Source: JAGORM01 sp964406795
GTDB lineage: Bacteria > Patescibacteriota > Microgenomatia > Levybacterales > GWA1-39-11
Reading direction: 5' to 3'
DNA: 64,000 nt
Assembly: GCA_964406795.1 (NCBI GenBank)
Contig: CAYOTA010000003.1
Span: 56,465-120,464, forward strand
Positions 60,841 through 64,000 of the stretch are shown here, piece after piece; position 1 is the stretch's first letter; every line of letters begins with the position of its first letter. A program made the position numbers and the translations under genes. Below the pieces are notes generated by a model, which was not told where the DNA came from, ran no database searches, and saw nothing but the letters and a program-made list of their open reading frames with translations.

Positions 60841-62520
60841 ATGAAAAACATAAATACTGAACAAATGAGTATGAAATCAGCAGTCACGAAGCCGCAACTG
60901 ATAGCTGTTACAGCGCTTTCACTTGTTGCCCTGGCAGCAGGAATATTCATTGCCGCACTTTACGGCAACTTCTTTATGCGCCCAAATGATATGCAAGATC
61001 AGGCCGGACAAGCCTATTTTTCGCAAAGCACAGTCGGATTACCGGAAGCAACAAAGATGGAGCAGGTAGAACTCAAAAATGGTGAAAATTATAATATAAC
61101 AGCCAGTACTGTGAAACAAAATATTAATGGATCTGATGTCAGGATGCTTGCCTATAACGGTTCGATCCCAGGACCTGTGATTAAAGTGCAACAAGGTTCA
61201 ACTATAACGGTAAATTTTATAAATAATACCGATGTTGATTCCACACTTCACCCCCATGGAGTAAGAGTTGAGAACAAATTTGATGGTGTACCGGATGTTA
61301 CGCAAAAAGCAGTAAAACCTGGCGAGTCGTTTGCTTACAAACTGACTTTTCCTGATCCAGGAGCTTTCTGGTATCACCCACATTTTCGGGAAGACTACAC
61401 ACAGGAGTCAGGGTTGTATGGTAACTTTATCGTTATACCAACGGATTCCAATTATTACTCTCAGGTCAACCGGGAAGAAGTGCTAATGATAGATGACATC
61501 TTAATTGAAGATGGTAAACTTATACCTTTTGATAAAAATATTGTTACCCGGACACTGATGGGTAGATTTGGCAATACCATGCTTGTAAATGGGAGTACAA
61601 ATTATCAGTTACAAGCGAAAGAGAGTGAGGTAATACGATTTTATCTGACCAATACTGCGAATACCAGAGTTTTTAATCTCTCTATTCCAGGAACACAAAT
61701 GAAACTGATTGGTTCAGATAATGGATTATATGAGCGGGAGCAGTTGGTCAATGAAGTCCTACTGTCTCCATCAGAGCGGGCAATTGTTGAAGTGCTTTTT
61801 GATAAAAACGGTTCATACAAGATAGTCAGCAAAACACCCGATAAAGAATATACCTTGGGATCTATAAATGTTTCAGGAGATATCGCACCATCCCTTATCG
61901 AACAATTTTCCACTCTAAGAACAAACAGTTCTGTAATTACTGCAATTGATGCATTACGGCCATTCTTTACATCAACTCTACAGAAAAATCTGACACTTTC
62001 CATGACCATGATGGATGGCACTTCAGATGACACTAATACAATGCCTGGCATGGACATGGAAGGTATGGACATGAATATGGACGGAATGGATATGGGCAGC
62101 ATGCAGCAGGAGTCAAATCCAGACCCTATCGAGTGGGAGGATACCATGGCAGAGATGAATACAATGTCTGATACTGAGATGGTGAAATGGAAACTCATTG
62201 ATACGAATACGAAAAAAGAAAATATGAATATTAATTGGCAGTTTCAAAAGGGTGATAAAGTCAAAATCATACTATTTAACGATCCTAAGTCACAACATCC
62301 CATGCAGCACCCAATCCATATTCATGGGCAAAAGTTCTTGGTTCTATCAAGAAATGGTGTAGCCCAAACTAACTTAGTCTTTAAAGACACTGTGCTTGTG
62401 CAGACAGGTGAAACAGTAGAACTATTAGTCGATATGGAAAACCTGGGAGAGTGGATGATCCACTGCCATATTCCAGAACATATGGAAGCGGGCATGATGA
62501 CGAAATTTCAGGTAAATTAA
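60841..62520 (+). CDS. multicopper oxidase
   Basis: 559 aa. N-terminal helix (~22-42), three cupredoxin domains. The four copper-binding segments are complete: HPHGVRV, WYHPHFRED, HPMQHPIHIHG and IHCHIPEHMEAGMM, giving one type 1 site and the type 2/3 cluster. A Met-rich insert (MPGMDMEGMDMNMDGMDMG) before the last domain resembles the one in CueO, which binds Cu(I). The probable role is oxidation of Cu(I) to Cu(II) outside the membrane. Confidence 0.93.
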   Translation: MKNINTEQMSMKSAVTKPQLIAVTALSLVALAAGIFIAALYGNFFMRPNDMQDQAGQAYFSQSTVGLPEATKMEQVELKNGENYNITASTVKQNINGSDVRMLAYNGSIPGPVIKVQQGSTITVNFINNTDVDSTLHPHGVRVENKFDGVPDVTQKAVKPGESFAYKLTFPDPGAFWYHPHFREDYTQESGLYGNFIVIPTDSNYYSQVNREEVLMIDDILIEDGKLIPFDKNIVTRTLMGRFGNTMLVNGSTNYQLQAKESEVIRFYLTNTANTRVFNLSIPGTQMKLIGSDNGLYEREQLVNEVLLSPSERAIVEVLFDKNGSYKIVSKTPDKEYTLGSINVSGDIAPSLIEQFSTLRTNSSVITAIDALRPFFTSTLQKNLTLSMTMMDGTSDDTNTMPGMDMEGMDMNMDGMDMGSMQQESNPDPIEWEDTMAEMNTMSDTEMVKWKLIDTNTKKENMNINWQFQKGDKVKIILFNDPKSQHPMQHPIHIHGQKFLVLSRNGVAQTNLVFKDTVLVQTGETVELLVDMENLGEWMIHCHIPEHMEAGMMTKFQVN

Positions 62521-62523
62521 GAT

Positions 62524-62961
62524 ATGAAAAAAATACTTATCGTTATAAGCATAATTGTAGCACTATACATGGGGGCAGTCTACATTTTTTCAGATAAAAA
62601 AGGCGGGCCTGCTCCGCAGACGCCAATAGCACAAACTGCTTCATATAACAATATTACCAGTCAGGAGCTATCAAATATGCTTTCTCAAAAAGATTTTTTC
62701 TTTGTCAATGTCCACATTCCATATGCAGGAGAGATAGAGAAAACAGATGCGTTTATTCCTTATGATAGTATCCGTGAAAACTTAACAAGATTTCCGAAAA
62801 ATAAGAATGCCAAAATTGTATTCTATTGCCGTTCAGGCATGATGAGTGATGTTGCCTCCCAAAGGCTTTCGGAAATGGGATATACCAATGTCTATAACCT
62901 CACGGGCGGCATGATTGACTGGGAAAAACAGGGATACACCCTCATCCAAAATCCACGATAA
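62524..62961 (+). CDS. membrane-anchored rhodanese-like protein
   Basis: 145 aa. Signal anchor (~4-20), then a rhodanese domain with KIVFYCRSGMMSDVASQRL (active-site Cys in CRSGMM) and GGMIDWEKQGY at the end. It would handle sulfane sulfur or bind a soft metal outside the membrane. Last intact gene of the copper operon. Confidence 0.85.
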   Translation: MKKILIVISIIVALYMGAVYIFSDKKGGPAPQTPIAQTASYNNITSQELSNMLSQKDFFFVNVHIPYAGEIEKTDAFIPYDSIRENLTRFPKNKNAKIVFYCRSGMMSDVASQRLSEMGYTNVYNLTGGMIDWEKQGYTLIQNPR

Positions 62962-63021
62962 CTCCATCTAGTCTTTTGCGTCTGGACTTCAAAGAATGGT
63001 TGCGGTACCTTCTCCCCAATT

Positions 63022-63664
63022 ATGGATAAATCCAGCCGATTTTTAAGAGCAACTATACCAGTACAAACTCCTATTATTGAGTATTGTTTGTATGCACGAA
63101 AATCCTCTGAAGATGATGGGGGTCGTATAAACCACAAATTAATAAAGAATTATTCGATCAACTACAGAAACAACTGATTGTCCCCAAGAAATCGAAATGG
63201 GAAGGAAAAATATTTACTTTTAAAGAACTATTTAAATGTGCCAGTAGTGGGTCACTGGTTATAGGTGAAGACAGATATAGGAAACGAAAGCATGGAGAAC
63301 CACGCTACATATTTACTATCATTGTACGAGACAGAAAAAGTATGGTTGCCCTGAACCATATATAACCGAAGAAAAAATGGTCAAGCAAATCCTCCGCTAC
63401 ATTAATTTTATGTACATGGCACATCCCCAACTTTTTACTTTAAACAACTTTTTGAAAATATAGTATGGAGGAATACAAAAAGATGCGAGATGAAATTCTT
63501 TGAGCGCAGGATATTAACCGAGAAAATAAGCCTGTGCACCTTATGGACTATGCAAACTACATTTTTCGAAACGGTACAACGCAGGAGAAGCGAGAAGTAA
63601 CAAGCATTTTAAATAGGCCACTCTATATTCACAACGAAACAGTAACCGCCGTACCGCTTATTTG
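63022..63664 (+). pseudogene. decayed serine recombinase
   Basis: Three pieces of one large serine recombinase are visible in different frames. The N-terminal EYCLYARKSSEDD start (63022-63177) carries the catalytic Ser but lacks the rest of the catalytic domain. A middle piece (63126-63365) reads INKELFDQLQKQL and FKELFKCASSGS, a zinc ribbon with a lost Cys. A C-terminal part (about 63352-63664) reads PYITEEKMVKQILRYINFMY and, after a frame change, YANYIFRNGTTQEKRE. It is clearly inactive and marks a former integrated element. Confidence 0.8.
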
Positions 63665-64000
63665 ATCGGATTGCAAATCTACTGTTGGAATCATAATTCC
63701 TCCGGTTAAGTAGGACATATGTGAACCCTGGCCTTAATATTGAGAACTTGAGGGTGTTTTGTCGGTCCGAATGTTTCCCGTCTTGAAGGGGTTTTTAGCA
63801 AGCCCCTTCAAGCTAAATAGAAAATATGGTCACCTAGGTCTCAGCTGAGAGGCTCGGTCTAGAACCTTCTTATCCTTATAACGATTGTCTCACACCAAGG
63901 CTAAATAAGACAAATGAGCCAGTATAAAAAGGAGTGTCTCATCTTCTATAATAAGTCCAACGTATTTCCCCGGGCGTAAGCCCGGGGCAGTAGTGAATTC
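63665..64000. other. structured non-coding right end
   Basis: No ORF. Hairpins: CTTGAAGGGG (63782-63791) with CCCCTTCAAG (63803-63812), and CCCCGGGC-GTAA-GCCCGGGG (63968-63987) with a GNRA tetraloop. TCTCAGCTGAGA at about 63840-63851 is a perfect palindrome. This could be the end of a mobile element, a structured RNA or an attachment region. The 20-bp GC-rich hairpin is unusual for such AT-rich DNA. Confidence 0.5.

Noticed and set aside
62892..63137. 81-codon minus-strand ORF
   Set aside because: It lies opposite the rhodanese end and the recombinase fragment, whose plus-strand translation matches a known family.
1..64000. Alternative genetic code with UGA as glycine
   Set aside because: Many intact genes end at UGA in ATGA overlaps and an RF2 gene is present.
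1..64000. tRNA, rRNA or CRISPR arrays
   Set aside because: No T-loop-type sequence in a non-coding context, no rRNA-like stretch and no regularly spaced repeat was found by reading. A covariance-model scan could still reveal a divergent tRNA.

Overview
The window looks like a chromosome fragment of a Candidate Phyla Radiation (Patescibacteria) bacterium, most likely of the Microgenomates group. The DNA is AT-rich and densely packed. Many families have shortened members: a half-length TsaB, a GltX of 404 aa, and a CysRS-like enzyme that ends before the anticodon-binding domain. Small Patescibacteria-type families recur, such as DUF5679, DUF4446, DUF3048 and DUF3467. UGA is used as a stop, in agreement with a normal RF2 gene, so the recoded Gracilibacteria genetic code is excluded. 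The placement is inferred from gene content; no marker-gene tree was possible.

Bases 1-42500 are mostly housekeeping and envelope genes. They include RF2 (3329), FtsE-FtsX followed by an unusual peptidoglycan hydrolase (5413-8286), and the t6A genes tsaE-tsaC-tsaB (9097-10401). A nucleotide-sugar block follows (RfbA, Nudix, RfbB, RfbD, Ugd, Rmd, Gmd; 11574-18092), then two polyprenyl-linked glycosyltransferases. Further on are SecD-SecF, an MshC/CysS-like ligase, a CCA-adding enzyme, RecJ, an archaeal-type AspRS, a D,D-carboxypeptidase, GltX, PAP2-DgkA, and a stress-type small-protein cluster (41830-42572).

Bases 42576-63664 form an accessory region for metals and thiols. It is bounded on the left by an IS481-like element and on the right by a decayed serine recombinase. 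A BlaI-type repressor and an M56 (BlaR1-like) membrane protease come first. A long same-strand run follows: a protein with three tandem thioredoxin-like modules, a Cys-rich membrane protein, a cupredoxin, two His-rich membrane-anchored proteins, CcdA and a DsbA-like protein. Next are a Crp-type regulator, a DUF305 protein, a zur-znuA-znuC-znuB operon on the minus strand, and a copper operon (HXXEE protein, P1B-ATPase with a CPD motif, DUF4396 protein, multicopper oxidase, rhodanese).

Regulatory DNA is readable in several places. Ten genes have a -10 hexamer exactly 6 nt upstream of the start codon, seven of them with an extended TGN motif, which implies leaderless mRNAs. A second class, mostly small proteins, has strong Shine-Dalgarno sites. 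BlaI-like TACA-N3-TGTA boxes overlap two -10 regions. GTGA-N6-TCAC boxes match the CRP-like recognition helix of the local regulator. A perfect TTGACA-N17-TATAAT promoter at 31958-31986 drives a short RNA with attenuator-like structure and no long ORF. The strongest candidates for new biology are the circularly permuted M23 peptidase, this short RNA, the leaderless promoter class and the BlaI/M56-controlled redox-copper cluster.
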